From NCBI RefSeq assembly GCF_016406125.1, contig NZ_CP066339.1, positions 3,286,001 to 3,350,000 of the forward strand: a DNA stretch of 64,000 nucleotides, written 5' to 3'. The position numbers were made by a program, and so were the translations under genes. The notes under the pieces were generated by a model. It saw only the letters and a program-made list of their open reading frames with translations. It was not told the origin of the DNA and searched no databases. This document shows, one piece after another, positions 16,005-24,987 of this stretch (position 1 is the first letter of the stretch; each line of letters starts with the position of its first letter). The DNA comes from Alicyclobacillus sp. SO9 (lineage in GTDB: Bacteria > Bacillota > Bacilli > Alicyclobacillales > Alicyclobacillaceae).

Positions 16005-16933
16005 GACTCTGATTCACTCCCTTCCGTCAGTCGCAAGAATAATTCCTCAATGTCTGTTGGCCGCTCAGCAAACTGGTACAACTTAATTCCAGCACCAAGC
16101 AAATTGTTCATCAATCCCGCCTGCTGGTCAATCGTTCCCGCATAGACTACTTCTACCCCGGGATTGACAAATTTCACGTTTAAAACCTGCGGGTCATCGC
16201 GCAGCACGCGCTCCCACTGCGATGTTTCGGCAACTCCCGTGATCCACAGCGTGCGAAATGCAGTGGAATGAGACAACAACACGTGGATAGATGCAATAGC
16301 GGATAATTCGCCGCCCCGTACGACACCAATTTCGTCAGCGACCGAGCCAAGTTCGTGTAGAATGTGAGAACTGACAACGATGGTCTTGTTCAGTGAACGC
16401 AGGTTCTGCAGAACGGACCGCATTTCTACCCTCGATCTCGGATCTAAACCGGAATTGGGCTCATCAAGTATCAGAACTGACGGGTCGTGCATCAAACACC
16501 GGGCTATTTCGAGTCGCTGCTGCATACCCCGAGAAAGTGCGTTGACATAGTCTCCTATCTTGTCCGTCAAACTCACCCATTCGAGTAAATTCTTAGCCCG
16601 TCGCTCGGCCGTTCCCCGAGGTACGTCATAACACTCAGCAAAAAACAGGAGGTATTCCATAACCGTGACATCGTCAAAGACGCCGAAAGCATCCGGCATA
16701 TAGCCAATTTCCCTGCGAACTTGAGCCGCTTGCTTGGTAATTTCATACCCTTCTATGTATGCCTTCCCAGACGAAGGAGCCGTTAAGGTGGCCAGCATGG
16801 ACAGAGTTGTTGTCTTACCCGCCCCGTTTTCACCGACAAATCCAAAGATGCTTCCCTTGCGAATACTGAGATTAAGGCTGTTTACTGCTAGGTGTCGGCC
16901 AAACCGCTTTGTCAGGTTTTGGGTTTCAATCAC
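16001..16933 (-). CDS. ABC transporter ATP-binding protein
   Basis: A 310-residue ABC ATPase. Walker A is GENGAGKTTT near residue 36, the signature is LSRGMQQR, Walker B is VLILDEPNSGLDP, and the switch histidine is in VVSSHILHELG. About 80 extra residues follow the nucleotide-binding domain, as in ATPases of ABC-2 exporters. It overlaps the permease by four bases and follows the large membrane protein by 32 bases, so all three are one operon. Substrate unknown. Confidence 0.92.
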   Translation of the reverse strand: MIETQNLTKRFGRHLAVNSLNLSIRKGSIFGFVGENGAGKTTTLSMLATLTAPSSGKAYIEGYEITKQAAQVRREIGYMPDAFGVFDDVTVMEYLLFFAECYDVPRGTAERRAKNLLEWVSLTDKIGDYVNALSRGMQQRLEIARCLMHDPSVLILDEPNSGLDPRSRVEMRSVLQNLRSLNKTIVVSSHILHELGSVADEIGVVRGGELSAIASIHVLLSHSTAFRTLWITGVAETSQWERVLRDDPQVLNVKFVNPGVEVVYAGTIDQQAGLMNNLLGAGIKLYQFAERPTDIEELFLRLTEGSESES

Positions 16934-16965
16934 GAGAAAGCCTCCTCAGGTCCACCACAGCCGGT

Positions 16966-18945
16966 CTATTGCACACGCACCTTAGCAAACTCTCGAATAA
17001 ACACCAGGTGTTCGTTTGTGATGACCTTCTGCGCCGTGTGAATACGTGGAAACGCCTTGGCCATGCTGTCAGTAGACGCTACAATCATAGCACGTCCTTG
17101 AGGAAACGACAGGCCAGAATCCATTGTTGCAATGTAACTGCCCAAAGCTCTGCCTAGGCCATGGGTAATATCACCGTTATACTGTCCGTATTCCGTCAGC
17201 CAGTTTCCCCTCACTCCCTTGTATTTAGTCTTCGGTCCAATCACAGTTTGGGCGTGGGAACCAAGGTTCCCCACTTCGAAAAGTTTCCCATTCCAAAGGA
17301 CCGCAACGTCCTGCAAATTGTAAGGTGTATCATTTTGCACAATGCCAGTTATGGGGCCGGAAGAAGCATCAAGTGTTGTCCGAATCTGTCCGGTACCGGA
17401 CACTGTGCCTTGCGCGTAGAGGTAACGCAGATTCCAGCGTCCAACTCCCTCAAACTGAGACAACACATGCGTCCCAAAGGTTACAGTAGCTTGTCCATGT
17501 TGGCGTCCTTGGGGTGATACCATGGGCACCGCAAAATCCAAGCCGTTTGCAGAAAGGGTAGCAAATGTCGTGTAAGGTGACGTGAAGCCAGTCACACTAT
17601 ACGCCTCAGCTTGTCCATCACCAGTGAGTTCCAACATACCAACAGTCTCTGAAAGTACACCCCTCGGGCGTTGAATTGAACCAAAACCGTAAATGGCGGC
17701 TGTCGTCACGAGACTAATGGCCGGCAGAATCCACCAAGCCATCGGCTCCTTACGATAACGCCGCAAGATGAAAAACAGACCTGGTCCCGCGATGAATAAA
17801 TAAACCGCAAATAAGGGTCCCCAAAATGTCAGCGACGGAATTCGCATGGGTGACAGCGTATCACTCGCATTGCTGAGTGACGAGGCACCGGATTTACCTG
17901 TCAGGTTCGGAAAGGCATTGTTGCTGTCCAACAAACTCTTCTGCAAAATCGTACTCCATAACGATGCGTTTCCCGTCCAACCGAGGAGTTTGGGAGCCAA
18001 CGGTGAGAACCCTGTCTGCACCACCACTCCTCTTCCCAGCGAACCCTCTGCCAAAAGGGGGATGTGTGCGGTGCCTGCCCAAATATGTATTCCGTGGAGT
18101 GAGGAGATCGGCTTCGCATAACTGTTGACTTTCCCGCCGCTGATAGGTGTTGCCGCCCCCGCAAATTCCCGCAGTGACAAGCTCGGTACGGCACGAGGAC
18201 CACTGGCAGCGAGAGGAAGGATTTTACTCCACGTTCCTGACAATCGTCCGGGACCAGTTACGAGCAAAACTCCTCCGAGTTTGACCCACGTATCCAGCGC
18301 CCGGGTCTGCGCTTTGCTCAACTGCAAAAGAACTTTTGGAGATATAGAAATTGCGGTCAAGTCGTCCATCCAGTCAGCTTCAGACGGGAGTTCGGAAGGT
18401 GAAATGCGTTCCGCTAATACTGGTTCCTGACGAACGGGATCGGTGCTGCCTGAAAGAAACTGAGCTCCCTGCGGACTGTTGGACACCACTGCAATCAATG
18501 CAACATTGCCCAAGAGGTTCCCGGATAACACAGAGGACGCCACCGTCTCGTTTCCAATCGTCAATTCAAGCGGACTCCCTGAACCAATAACACTTCCAGG
18601 AAAGGCTATTACCTTTTTGGTCACACTTTTCGCTGCCAAGTGAATAGGATATTGCAATGTCCCGTCCAAAGTTGATTTGGTCAACGCGGAGGGAGATAAC
18701 GTCACATGCAACGACGCGTTCACAGCCGCTCCCTGATTCTTGATTTTTACCAGTACAGGAACAAGGTGATGCTGGTCATAGTACCCATTAATACCGACGG
18801 ACGTGGAAATGGAGTATAGGCTCGTCGGGGCAGCTTGTGCTTTTGCTGGAAAACTGCAGACACCAAACGCAATCATTCCCGGCAAAAGAACAAGAGCAAT
18901 GTATCTCAAAACAATTGCAGTCTTATGTCGCCTCATTTGCATCAT
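16966..18945 (-). CDS. Large exported/membrane protein of an ABC operon
   Basis: A 659-residue protein with an N-terminal signal peptide (hydrophobic segment ALVLLPGMIAFGVC, then AQA). An extracellular part follows, with a CARDB-like segment and a flavodoxin/GATase-like block around LGGVLLVTGPGRLSGTW. Two membrane helices sit near residues 375-420, then a second extracellular domain. I do not recognise the family; the layout is reminiscent of the accessory proteins next to ABC-2 exporters. The start at ATG 18945 has AGAGGA upstream and a promoter lies at 18994-19022. It is first in an operon with the ATPase and permease, so a role in the same surface process is inferred. Confidence 0.7.
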   Translation of the reverse strand: MMQMRRHKTAIVLRYIALVLLPGMIAFGVCSFPAKAQAAPTSLYSISTSVGINGYYDQHHLVPVLVKIKNQGAAVNASLHVTLSPSALTKSTLDGTLQYPIHLAAKSVTKKVIAFPGSVIGSGSPLELTIGNETVASSVLSGNLLGNVALIAVVSNSPQGAQFLSGSTDPVRQEPVLAERISPSELPSEADWMDDLTAISISPKVLLQLSKAQTRALDTWVKLGGVLLVTGPGRLSGTWSKILPLAASGPRAVPSLSLREFAGAATPISGGKVNSYAKPISSLHGIHIWAGTAHIPLLAEGSLGRGVVVQTGFSPLAPKLLGWTGNASLWSTILQKSLLDSNNAFPNLTGKSGASSLSNASDTLSPMRIPSLTFWGPLFAVYLFIAGPGLFFILRRYRKEPMAWWILPAISLVTTAAIYGFGSIQRPRGVLSETVGMLELTGDGQAEAYSVTGFTSPYTTFATLSANGLDFAVPMVSPQGRQHGQATVTFGTHVLSQFEGVGRWNLRYLYAQGTVSGTGQIRTTLDASSGPITGIVQNDTPYNLQDVAVLWNGKLFEVGNLGSHAQTVIGPKTKYKGVRGNWLTEYGQYNGDITHGLGRALGSYIATMDSGLSFPQGRAMIVASTDSMAKAFPRIHTAQKVITNEHLVFIREFAKVRVQ

Positions 18946-18993
18946 GCCAATCGTCCTCTCTACCATAAGAGGGTCCACTACCAAATTGTAATT

Positions 18994-19022
18994 ATTCTAC
19001 AGACCACGGGCAGTTCCTTCAA
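18994..19022 (-). promoter_or_regulatory. Sigma-A type promoter of the ABC operon
   Basis: -35 TTGAAG (19017-19022), 17 bp spacer and -10 TAGAAT (18994-18999) on the minus strand, about 50 bases before the start codon of the large membrane protein. Confidence 0.65.
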
Positions 19023-19163
19023 TTAAGGTATTTACACTTCTCCGAGCCAATCGCGACGGAACAGCCACGGTTTTGATAAATTCACTTTTGGATAAATGAC
19101 ATCTGCGCAAGTTATCTTTCATATTGGTAAACTAGATAACAACATGCTAAGTGGAGGTCAAAA

Positions 19164-19562
19164 ATGCAGAGAACAATGTGTAAAGGAAAAATACATCGAG
19201 CGCGCGTAACGCAAGCGGATTTAAACTACATGGGCAGCATTACAATCGACAAGGAACTGATGGATGCCGCTGATATCAGAGCTTTCGAAATGGTACAAAT
19301 CACCAACGTCTCAAACGGTGTCATCTGGCACACTTATGCAATGGAAGACGACCCAAAGTCAGGAACAATCTGCCTGAACGGGCCGCCCGCTCGACACTTT
19401 CAACCAGGCGATGAAGTCATTATTCTCTCCCTCGCCCAAGTCGATGATGAAGAATGGGGACACCAAGTCCCTAACGTCGTCTTCGTTGACGAAAACAATC
19501 ATATTTCAGAAATCGTGGAGCATCCGCTGGAACCGCCGCACAAATCCAGAGACGGTCAATAG
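19164..19562 (+). CDS. panD: Aspartate 1-decarboxylase
   Basis: A 132-residue pyruvoyl enzyme that makes beta-alanine for pantothenate and coenzyme A. The self-cleavage site is YMGSITID with the cleaved Gly-Ser at residues 24-25. The N-terminal KGKIHRARVTQADLNY and the later NGVIWHTYA block are diagnostic. Length fits the family. ATG 19164 has GTGGAGG about five bases upstream. It is alone here; panB and panC are not adjacent. A strong hairpin follows at 19630-19670. Confidence 0.95.
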   Translation: MQRTMCKGKIHRARVTQADLNYMGSITIDKELMDAADIRAFEMVQITNVSNGVIWHTYAMEDDPKSGTICLNGPPARHFQPGDEVIILSLAQVDDEEWGHQVPNVVFVDENNHISEIVEHPLEPPHKSRDGQ

Positions 19563-19629
19563 AGTACTGTATCTGCAACGGCGACGGCCTGCTTGTAGCT
19601 GCTTGACGGTACTGTTTCTGGTCCTTCAC

Positions 19630-19670
19630 GGCAAACTTTGGCAGGGAAGTTTAGCCTGCCGAAGTTTGCC
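19630..19670. terminator. Long hairpin between panD and queF
   Basis: Arms GGCAAACTTTGGCAGG and CCTGCCGAAGTTTGCC pair over 16 bases with one wobble, around a nine-base loop. It lies between convergent genes, so it may stop transcription from both sides, although no clear T tract follows. Confidence 0.65.
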
Positions 19671-19714
19671 TCCTGAAGTCTGTCTTCTTTAGAAACAACA
19701 CAATACCCGCGGCT

Positions 19715-20077
19715 CTATGCGTCTTTTGCGGTGTATTCGACCGCCACTTTGGTGTGAATGCCTCCCCTTATCGTAAAGTCACTGACGACTTTCGCCGTCC
19801 GGGGCTTAGCTGCTTCAACGAAATCATTCAAAATAATGTTGGTGACATCCTCATGATAATGTGCCTCGTTTCGAAAGCTCCACAAATACAGCTTTAAAGA
19901 CTTCAACTCCACTAGGTGTTCGCCAGGTTGATAGATAATCGTTATCGTGGCAAAATCAGGCTGTCCCGTCATGGGGCACAAAGTCGTAAATTCAGAGGTG
20001 GACATCTCTACGTCATACACCCTGTGCGGGTGTGGATTTGGTACTACAACCAGTTCTTTAGAAGGTTTGGTCGTCAA
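19715..20077 (-). CDS. queF: NADPH-dependent preQ0 reductase
   Basis: A 120-residue QueF, which reduces preQ0 to preQ1 in queuosine synthesis. The catalytic block is FTTLCPMTGQPDFATI with the nucleophile cysteine near residue 34, and the family motif LKSLKLYLWSFRNEAHYHED follows. I chose a TTG start at 20077 because GGAGG lies eight bases upstream; the longer frame has no ribosome binding site. It is shorter than the 165-residue Bacillus form but fits the compact variants. It diverges from the rsmF-like gene; no other queuosine gene is nearby. Confidence 0.92.
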   Translation of the reverse strand: MTTKPSKELVVVPNPHPHRVYDVEMSTSEFTTLCPMTGQPDFATITIIYQPGEHLVELKSLKLYLWSFRNEAHYHEDVTNIILNDFVEAAKPRTAKVVSDFTIRGGIHTKVAVEYTAKDA

Positions 20078-20251
20078 TGAAATTTCCTCCGCTCTATCAG
20101 TGAAAACTTGCTTGTCGTTGCAACGGCAGAGTATAAGAATGACATATATCGAGACTTTGGACAACCCGCCGAAGACGCTCAATGCGTATTTTACCACGAA
20201 CGGCAACTTCGTGATGACGGGTCGGTATCCATTGCAGGGAGCTGCTGACTT

Positions 20252-21844
20252 ATGATAAAACTTCCGGAAGACTTTGTACGACAGACTCAACAGTACATAG
20301 GACAAGAGTGGCACGAACTTGCACAGGCATTGGCTCAGCCCCCCACCCGTGCAGCACGCCTGCAAAAGTTCACAGCTGATCTAGCCGAACCGGATCTAGC
20401 CGAACCGGGAGTGGCAGCGAACGGATCGTCCTCTCGCGGTCAGACAGAGATTTCATCGCCTTGGTATACAGCCGGTCCCCTGGCTGTACAGCCCGTTGCA
20501 GTCGCTGCAGAAATGACAGAGAATGTGCCGTGGTATAAGACTGGTTTCTACATCCAACCTGACAGTCAGTTGGGCAAAACCGTTCTTCATGAACTGGGTG
20601 GTGTCTATATTCAAGAAGCATCAGCCATGGCTGCTGTGGCTGCGCTGAATCCACAACCTCATGAACGCATTCTCGACTTGTGCGCGGCCCCCGGCAGCAA
20701 AGCCACTGCCATTGGCAGGCGACTGCAGGGACAGAGTCTGTTATACGCCAATGAAATTGTTCCGGCACGAGCCAAGGTTCTCGCTCAAAATTTGGAGCGC
20801 AGCGGCATTCCAGCTCTGGTTACGAACGACAACCCAGCGCTCCTTGCCAAGGTTTGGGCAGGCCAATTTGATGCTGTTTTGGTTGATGCGCCTTGTTCGG
20901 GAGAAGGCATGTTTAGAAAGGACCCCGACGCGGCTTTTGAATGGAGCCTAGACAATGTTGGGATGTGTTCCGTAAGACAACAGGATATTCTGCAAAGTGC
21001 TGTCAAACTCCTGAAGCCTGGAGGACGATTGGTTTATTCGACATGCACGCTCAATCCTGTCGAAAACGAGCAAGTCACCGCGTGGGCTTGTAAGCATTTG
21101 CCCTTAAGCCTAGAGCCCCTGCCGCAATGGGCTGGATGGGAAACCGGACGGCCCGAATTCACCGAGAGCGGCGTAAATGTTGAATATACTCGACGACTGT
21201 GGCCGCACAGGGGCCGTGGAGAAGGACATTTTCTCGCCTTATTTCGATTGACTGGGAGTACGAGTCGTGATGGCGAGCATCCAAGCACAGACAGTCTGCC
21301 TCACGTCAGGAAAAAGATGAAACGAAGCAACCCTGGCACAGAATCCAACATTCTAAAAGGACAGATCCTGGCGGACTGGAAGGCCTGGATGAAGACGATT
21401 GTCGTTCCAGAGCCTGAAGTGTTTGGACCACCGGTTCAATACGGAGATGGAATTTATGTCTTCACCGAAACCAGTTTGCCGCTGACGGAGGTACATGTGG
21501 TTAGAAACGGTGTGTGCACAGCCCATCTTCAAAACCAGCGTTTTACGCCACACCATCAATTTGCGATGGCTTTACACCCACAGGCATTTCTTCAGCACAA
21601 GCGCCTCGATGAAGATGAGGCACGGGCCTACCTTGGCGGAAACACGCTTGCAACTGTGAACAGTCACGGCTGGTACGGCCTTTCGTTTGCCGGATTACCA
21701 GCAGGGTGGGGAAAAGCCGTACCAGGAAGAGTAAATAATTTGTATCCAAAAGGACTTCGTAAGAATAACCTCATTGTACTCAGTGACGCGGTACTCGGTG
21801 ACGCGGTACTTGGTGACGCGCGCCCTAGACTGCATGACGCATAA
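20252..21844 (+). CDS. RsmF-like rRNA/tRNA cytosine-C5 methyltransferase
   Basis: A 530-residue SAM-dependent RNA m5C methyltransferase of the NOL1/NOP2/Sun family. The SAM site is LDLCAAPGSKATAIG, and the two conserved catalytic cysteines are in VDAPCSGEGMFRKD and VYSTCTLNPVENEQ. The C-terminal part has an RsmF-like module and a PUA-like segment. Two 15-bp in-frame duplications are seen: DLAEP twice near the N terminus, and GDAVL-type repeats at the very end. It has a GGGAG site eight bases before the start. Target base (16S rRNA) is inference from the family. Confidence 0.88.
   Translation: MIKLPEDFVRQTQQYIGQEWHELAQALAQPPTRAARLQKFTADLAEPDLAEPGVAANGSSSRGQTEISSPWYTAGPLAVQPVAVAAEMTENVPWYKTGFYIQPDSQLGKTVLHELGGVYIQEASAMAAVAALNPQPHERILDLCAAPGSKATAIGRRLQGQSLLYANEIVPARAKVLAQNLERSGIPALVTNDNPALLAKVWAGQFDAVLVDAPCSGEGMFRKDPDAAFEWSLDNVGMCSVRQQDILQSAVKLLKPGGRLVYSTCTLNPVENEQVTAWACKHLPLSLEPLPQWAGWETGRPEFTESGVNVEYTRRLWPHRGRGEGHFLALFRLTGSTSRDGEHPSTDSLPHVRKKMKRSNPGTESNILKGQILADWKAWMKTIVVPEPEVFGPPVQYGDGIYVFTETSLPLTEVHVVRNGVCTAHLQNQRFTPHHQFAMALHPQAFLQHKRLDEDEARAYLGGNTLATVNSHGWYGLSFAGLPAGWGKAVPGRVNNLYPKGLRKNNLIVLSDAVLGDAVLGDARPRLHDA
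20378..20407 (+). repeat. 15-bp tandem duplication near the start of the rsmF-like gene
   Basis: Two exact copies of GATCTAGCCGAACCG in tandem, encoding DLAEP twice. Confidence 0.9.
21783..21820 (+). repeat. 15-bp tandem repeats at the end of the rsmF-like gene
   Basis: GTGACGCGGTACTCG and GTGACGCGGTACTTG in tandem plus a partial third copy, encoding a GDAVL-type repeat in the last residues. Confidence 0.9.
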
Positions 21845-21849
21845 GGTGA

Positions 21850-23025
21850 CTAGACTGCTTCAATGACCATGGCAATACCCTGCCCGCCGCCAATACACAA
21901 TGACGCTACACCGTAGCGTTGATTGCGTAAGCGCAGCTCGTAGGCTAATGTAAGCAAGAGCCTCGCTCCGCTGGCGCCGACCGGATGCCCCAGCGCTACG
22001 GCTCCACCATGGACGTTCGTACGGTCACGCGGGAGCTCAAGTTCTCGTTCCACACTGAGGTATTGTGCGGCAAAAGCCTCGTTTATTTCCCACAAATCGA
22101 TGTCTTTGATTCTTAAGTTTGCCTTATTTAAAGCGGCTTTCACGGCTGGTACAGGACCAATGCCCATGTAGGCGGGATCGACGCCGACAACAGCGTGGCT
22201 TACAATCCGTGCCATTGGCTTCAACTGTTTCACTCGAACAACCGTGTCCGAAGCAATGACAAGTGCCGCGGCCCCGTCGTTAATTCCGCTTGCATTGCCA
22301 GCTGTAACAGTCCCGTCTGCTTGAAATACCGGTCGAAGTTTCGCCAGTTTTTCAACCGAGGAATCTTCACGGATGTGCTCATCCTCGGACACAATCGTTT
22401 CGCCTTTTCTGGTCTTTACGGAAACCGGTGCGATTTCCTGTGCAAACCTTCCTGAACTGCGTGCTTCTGCAGCACGTTTGTGGCTGAGGACAGCAAACGC
22501 GTCTTGGTCATCTCTTGAGATTTCATACTGCTTGGCTAGATTTTCTGCTGTCACTCCCATGGGCAGCCCTGTATAGCTGTCTGTGAGGATTTCGTCCAAC
22601 ATATCGACTGCCGTTGTGTCTCCCATTCTCATACCAAACCTTGCCTTGCGAAGGAGATATGGCGTTAAGCTCATCGACTCAGCTCCACCTGTCAGAGCTA
22701 TGTCACTATCACCCGTCTGAATATCCTTGGCAGCGGTTACAACGGATTGTAAGCCAGAACCGCACAACCTATTTACCGTGAGAGCCGGGATCTCCTGTGG
22801 TACACCCGCTGTTAAGGCGACATGACGTGCAAGATACGCAGCTCCGTTGAAACTTTGAATCACGCTGCCGAAGACCACATTATCAATGTCCGTTCCATCA
22901 ACACCCGCACGGTTCAGTGCTTCTAACGATGCAATACTCCCCAACTGCGTCGCAGTTTGCGTAGAAAGACTGCCTCCCAAAGTACCAAACGGGGTTCTGG
23001 CACCCTCCAAAAGATAAACCTCCAC
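21850..23025 (-). CDS. Acetyl-CoA acetyltransferase (thiolase)
   Basis: A 391-residue thiolase that condenses or cleaves acyl-CoA. The nucleophile cysteine is in NRLCGSGLQSV near residue 88. The C-terminal catalytic blocks are NEAFAAQY, GGAVALGHPVGASGAR and CIGGGQG. Length and motifs fit the acetoacetyl-CoA thiolase type. I use a GTG start at 23025 because GGGAGG precedes it at about ten bases; the ATG at 23043 lies before that motif and has no site of its own. It is monocistronic, convergent with the rsmF-like gene, and no other fatty-acid or mevalonate gene is adjacent, so degradative or biosynthetic role is open. Confidence 0.94.
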   Translation of the reverse strand: MEVYLLEGARTPFGTLGGSLSTQTATQLGSIASLEALNRAGVDGTDIDNVVFGSVIQSFNGAAYLARHVALTAGVPQEIPALTVNRLCGSGLQSVVTAAKDIQTGDSDIALTGGAESMSLTPYLLRKARFGMRMGDTTAVDMLDEILTDSYTGLPMGVTAENLAKQYEISRDDQDAFAVLSHKRAAEARSSGRFAQEIAPVSVKTRKGETIVSEDEHIREDSSVEKLAKLRPVFQADGTVTAGNASGINDGAAALVIASDTVVRVKQLKPMARIVSHAVVGVDPAYMGIGPVPAVKAALNKANLRIKDIDLWEINEAFAAQYLSVERELELPRDRTNVHGGAVALGHPVGASGARLLLTLAYELRLRNQRYGVASLCIGGGQGIAMVIEAV

Positions 23026-23238
23026 GCTATCACTCCCTCCCATAATCTATTTTATTATGACATGAATCGAGCAGCCAAGGATAGCTATCCTAGACAAAAC
23101 TTTCATGTTCGTCAGGAGGGGTTCGGTTCAGGGGTTGCGGGGATATTGGAAAGCTGACATCGACTCAGGCTCCGGTAGCATCCGCAGACCTGTATATTCA
23201 CTTATTTAATACCAATATTAATAATTACACTGTCCGTA

Positions 23239-23267
23239 TTGACATTGTTAATGTAGGAGAACATAAT
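23239..23267 (+). promoter_or_regulatory. Sigma-A promoter of the DUF2089 operon
   Basis: Perfect -35 TTGACA (23239-23244), 17 bp spacer, -10 CATAAT (23262-23267), about 35 bases before the GTG start. Confidence 0.75.
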
Positions 23268-23301
23268 GATGATAAAACTGCTGTAGAAGGGAGATGTTTT
23301 T

Positions 23302-23688
23302 GTGAGTGCAAAACACCGTTTGCCCCTCACTTGTCCAGCGTGTAATGAAACCATGAATGTCACCGAACTCACGTGTCCCGAATGCAATACCCGCATTCAA
23401 GGCGAATTTTCAACGTCTGGCTTATTTCAATTGACGCCGGAGCAACTTCAGTTTGTCGAGGTCTTTGTTCGCTGCCGCGGCAACATCAAGGAAGTCGAAC
23501 GAGATTTGAAAATCTCCTATCCAACAGTCCGATCCCGTTTGGACAACGTCATTCAAGCAATGGGCTACCCTATCAGTGAAACAGAGGAAGACGAATACTC
23601 AGACCGCATTCTACAGTCGCTGGAAACTGGTGAACTCACTTTCGAACAGGCCATGGATATCTTAAGGGAGGGGAATTCAAATGAATGA
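23302..23688 (+). CDS. DUF2089-family zinc-ribbon protein
   Basis: A 128-residue protein with an N-terminal zinc ribbon (CPAC at residues 11-14 and CPEC at 25-28). A DUF2089 helix-turn-helix-like core follows, with FVEVFVRCRGNIKEVERDL and YPTVRSRLDNVI. The core resembles DNA-binding regulators, so a transcriptional role is likely by family but not proven. GTG start at 23302 with GGGAGA upstream. Its end overlaps the DUF4097 gene by eight bases, and a strong promoter precedes it, so the two are co-expressed. This pairing is common in Bacilli. Confidence 0.85.
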   Translation: MSAKHRLPLTCPACNETMNVTELTCPECNTRIQGEFSTSGLFQLTPEQLQFVEVFVRCRGNIKEVERDLKISYPTVRSRLDNVIQAMGYPISETEEDEYSDRILQSLETGELTFEQAMDILREGNSNE

Positions 23689-24658
23689 CCGAAAAAAGAT
23701 TTTGGAGTTAGTAGCTCAAGGAAAACTGACGTCAGAACAGGCAGAAATGTTGCTGGACGCGCTGGGTAAAACGAAGCGCAACAGCAGTAAGACTAAAGAC
23801 AAATTCAATCGGACGTGGGATGTTCGGTCAATGAGTGATTTGAAGCAGTTAGGGAGCCAACTTTCTTCAACCCTAAGCCAATCCCTTGCTGATGTCAGAA
23901 AGACGGTTGAAAACGAGTTGAAGAGTTTCCCCAGTTTTGGTTTTGCTTCCTCTCTAACCGCAGCAACAGAGGTAAATCTACCGGAAACCATTAAGGATAT
24001 CTGGATTGAAACCAAAAACGGGCAAATCCAAGTCCATAGTTGGGATGAGGATTATGTCAAAATCCATGTACGTGGACACATACGCACAGACGATTTGAAT
24101 ACAGCCGAAGAAAAGCTGAAAAATGCCCTACAAACCACTCAGTCAGAACACCGTTATCATATGACTGTTCTCCACGACCAAAAAGAAGGCGTTCTCGGTG
24201 CAAGTATCGAAATTCAGGTGCCCTCCGGTATGCTCAACACAGCGGTCAAAAGCGTAAACGGAGAAATTCGCTTGGATGGCCTCAACACCGAACAACTCCG
24301 GGCCGAAACATCAAACGGAAACATCTGGGTACATCAGGTGTCAGCCAACGGACTTCACTTTGCAACAGACAATGGCAGCATTGATATCCACCAAGGACTT
24401 CAGAGTCAAACGCGAAACGTATATGCAAGCACCAAAAATGGAACGATTGTAATTGAAGGAATTCCATCGGGCCTAAATCCGACCGGCATTCTTAAGACTG
24501 CAATTGGACGAATTCACGTGACAGATCCAAATTTGCATGTAGAATACATCGATCAAGCACGTAAAATGCACGCCAGGCTGCAAAGCGATGAAGAAGGCGA
24601 AACACCGGTGCATGTGCACTGCGAAAGTCGCAACGGTTCCATTTATATACGCGAATAA
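23681..24658 (+). CDS. DUF4097-family beta-strand repeat protein (YvlB/LiaG-like)
   Basis: A 325-residue protein. The first 40 residues form a SHOCT-like helical motif (KILELVAQGKLTSEQAEMLL). The rest is a DUF4097 domain with repeated strands such as VKSVNGEIRLDGL and AETSNGNIWVHQV. No signal peptide or membrane helix is seen, so it is probably cytoplasmic or membrane-associated through partners. YvlB- and LiaG-like proteins belong to envelope-stress regulons in Bacillus; that role here is inference. It overlaps the DUF2089 gene by eight bases, and a small membrane protein follows at 24711. Confidence 0.85.
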   Translation: MNDRKKILELVAQGKLTSEQAEMLLDALGKTKRNSSKTKDKFNRTWDVRSMSDLKQLGSQLSSTLSQSLADVRKTVENELKSFPSFGFASSLTAATEVNLPETIKDIWIETKNGQIQVHSWDEDYVKIHVRGHIRTDDLNTAEEKLKNALQTTQSEHRYHMTVLHDQKEGVLGASIEIQVPSGMLNTAVKSVNGEIRLDGLNTEQLRAETSNGNIWVHQVSANGLHFATDNGSIDIHQGLQSQTRNVYASTKNGTIVIEGIPSGLNPTGILKTAIGRIHVTDPNLHVEYIDQARKMHARLQSDEEGETPVHVHCESRNGSIYIRE

Positions 24659-24710
24659 TTGCTTGCAGTCAGTGTGATGAACTGTCAACGCAGGCAATCG
24701 GCAGGAGGCG

Positions 24711-24902
24711 ATGGCAATTCATCACACGGCGAGCGTTTTGCTCATTATCGCATTCGCTGCAGCGTTTGGCATGCAGTGGCTGCTCATGCGTCGGATGGGG
24801 AGAAGTTTAGAACAATCTCAGCGCGTGAGAGCGATGGAATATACCGACAGTACCACCGCGCAGCAGGAAACTCCCGACTCGGCGCAGAGAGAACAGCAGT
24901 AA
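24711..24902 (+). CDS. Small single-pass membrane protein
   Basis: A 63-residue ORF with one N-terminal hydrophobic helix (ASVLLIIAFAAAFGMQWLLM) and a polar, Q- and S-rich C-terminal tail. AGGAGG lies only two bases before the ATG, so an alternative start a few codons later is possible. It follows the DUF4097 gene by about 50 bases and may belong to the same envelope operon. Not recognised by name. Confidence 0.55.
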   Translation: MAIHHTASVLLIIAFAAAFGMQWLLMRRMGRSLEQSQRVRAMEYTDSTTAQQETPDSAQREQQ

Positions 24903-24921
24903 GCTGTCAACCAGAGGTATG

Positions 24922-24950
24922 AGAAAAGGGAGCGGACTCTTAGCCGCTCC
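24922..24950 (-). terminator. Terminator of the class V aminotransferase gene
   Basis: GGAGCGG / CCGCTCC stem (24929-24950) with an eight-base loop, followed on the minus strand by CCCTTTTCTC. It could also stop the plus-strand DUF2089 operon. Confidence 0.75.
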
Positions 24951-24987
24951 TGTGTCAGATGTGTTTGTGCGCAATTTTGTGCGCTAG

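Noticed and set aside
20078-20251. preQ1 riboswitch upstream of queF
   Set aside because: I looked for a short hairpin with an A-rich tail near the TTG start and saw none.
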